Positions 63,754 to 64,000 of a stretch of DNA of 64,000 bases are shown here, piece after piece. The stretch spans positions 13,588,706-13,652,705 of the forward strand of contig NC_053417.1 in the NCBI RefSeq assembly GCF_016859285.1, given 5' to 3'. The notes beneath the pieces are model-generated. The model was not told the DNA's origin. It searched no databases and worked only from the letters and a program-made list of their open reading frames with translations. The translations under genes were made by a program, and so were the position numbers. The stretch comes from Xiphias gladius (Eukaryota > Chordata > Actinopteri > Istiophoriformes > Xiphiidae). The number at the start of each line of letters is the position of its first letter. Within the stretch, counting starts at the first letter, position 1.

Positions 63754-63786
63754 ACTGCGGCTGCAAATGGCGTTTGCAGCCGCAGT
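63754..63786. repeat. Perfect 14-bp GC-rich hairpin, 5-base loop
   Basis: ACTGCGGCTGCAAA, loop TGGCG, TTTGCAGCCGCAGT: all 14 positions pair. It is GC-rich within AT-rich intron-like DNA. Pairing stops abruptly on both sides, so it is too short for a typical microRNA precursor. It may be the core of a degenerate palindromic repeat. Confidence 0.8.
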
Positions 63787-64000
63787 AACAGTAAGGAGGC
63801 GCAACGTTATAATGTCTGCGATGTAAACACGACTGAACATGATTGGAAGCTGCTAGCTACACAGCTATGAATGAGCCCGTATTTGTAGAGCATACTGCAA
63901 TGGGCCAGAGCTAATCAGCCAATGCAAGTGTGACTTCAGTGCTCTGCCTGAACTAACGCTATGCTTCATTTCAGGGTTCAAGTACAAGTATTTGTAATGT

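Noticed and set aside
63754-63786. microRNA precursor
   Set aside because: The stem is only 14 base pairs with no extension, well below the length of a typical precursor.

Overview
The window is vertebrate nuclear DNA, almost certainly from a teleost fish. It has spliced genes with GT-AG introns, AATAAA poly(A) signals, long (TG)n tracts, and many degenerate Tc1-type transposons and palindromic repeats of kinds common in fish. Five protein genes can be read with confidence, and no bacterial or viral gene cluster is present. Exon boundaries were set by eye from splice signals, reading-frame continuity and recalled vertebrate relatives; no alignment was run.

Layout: (1) 1-2.2 kb has no recognised exon and is probably the 3' flank or 3' UTR of a gene lying off the left edge. 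(2) 2.3-3.4 kb, minus strand: ngrn (neugrin, a mitoribosome assembly factor), three exons. (3) 4.4-10.5 kb, plus strand: nfya (CCAAT-binding factor subunit A), divergent from ngrn, with a CCAAT-rich promoter. (4) 10.5-12.4 kb: an intergenic repeat zone in which a Tc1-like relic sits inside an older repeat. (5) 12.4-30.0 kb, plus: ahcyl1 (IRBIT), 17 coding exons with an 8.5 kb first intron. (6) 30.2-33.0 kb, plus: a heat-inducible hsp70 with heat-shock elements, a TATA box, an intron in the 5' UTR and an uninterrupted CDS. (7) 33-45 kb: gene-poor DNA with a decayed Ty3/gypsy element of Gmr1 type (integrase before reverse transcriptase) and a foldback element. (8) 45.1-62 kb, plus: kcnc4 (Kv3.4), three coding exons visible around a 14.2 kb intron full of repeats; the gene runs off the right edge.

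The genes are not an operon or a single pathway. The ahcyl1-kcnc4 neighbourhood matches human 1p13, whereas nfya and hsp70 have human relatives on 6p21 and ngrn on 15q26, so the window joins segments that are separate in mammals. The most notable observations are the Gmr1-type domain order, CCAAT boxes at the gene that encodes a CCAAT-binding subunit, an ATGA-overlapping minimal uORF on ahcyl1, a near-unchanged Kv3.4 inactivation peptide, and two tight perfect hairpins in kcnc4 introns. No previously undescribed biological system could be supported.
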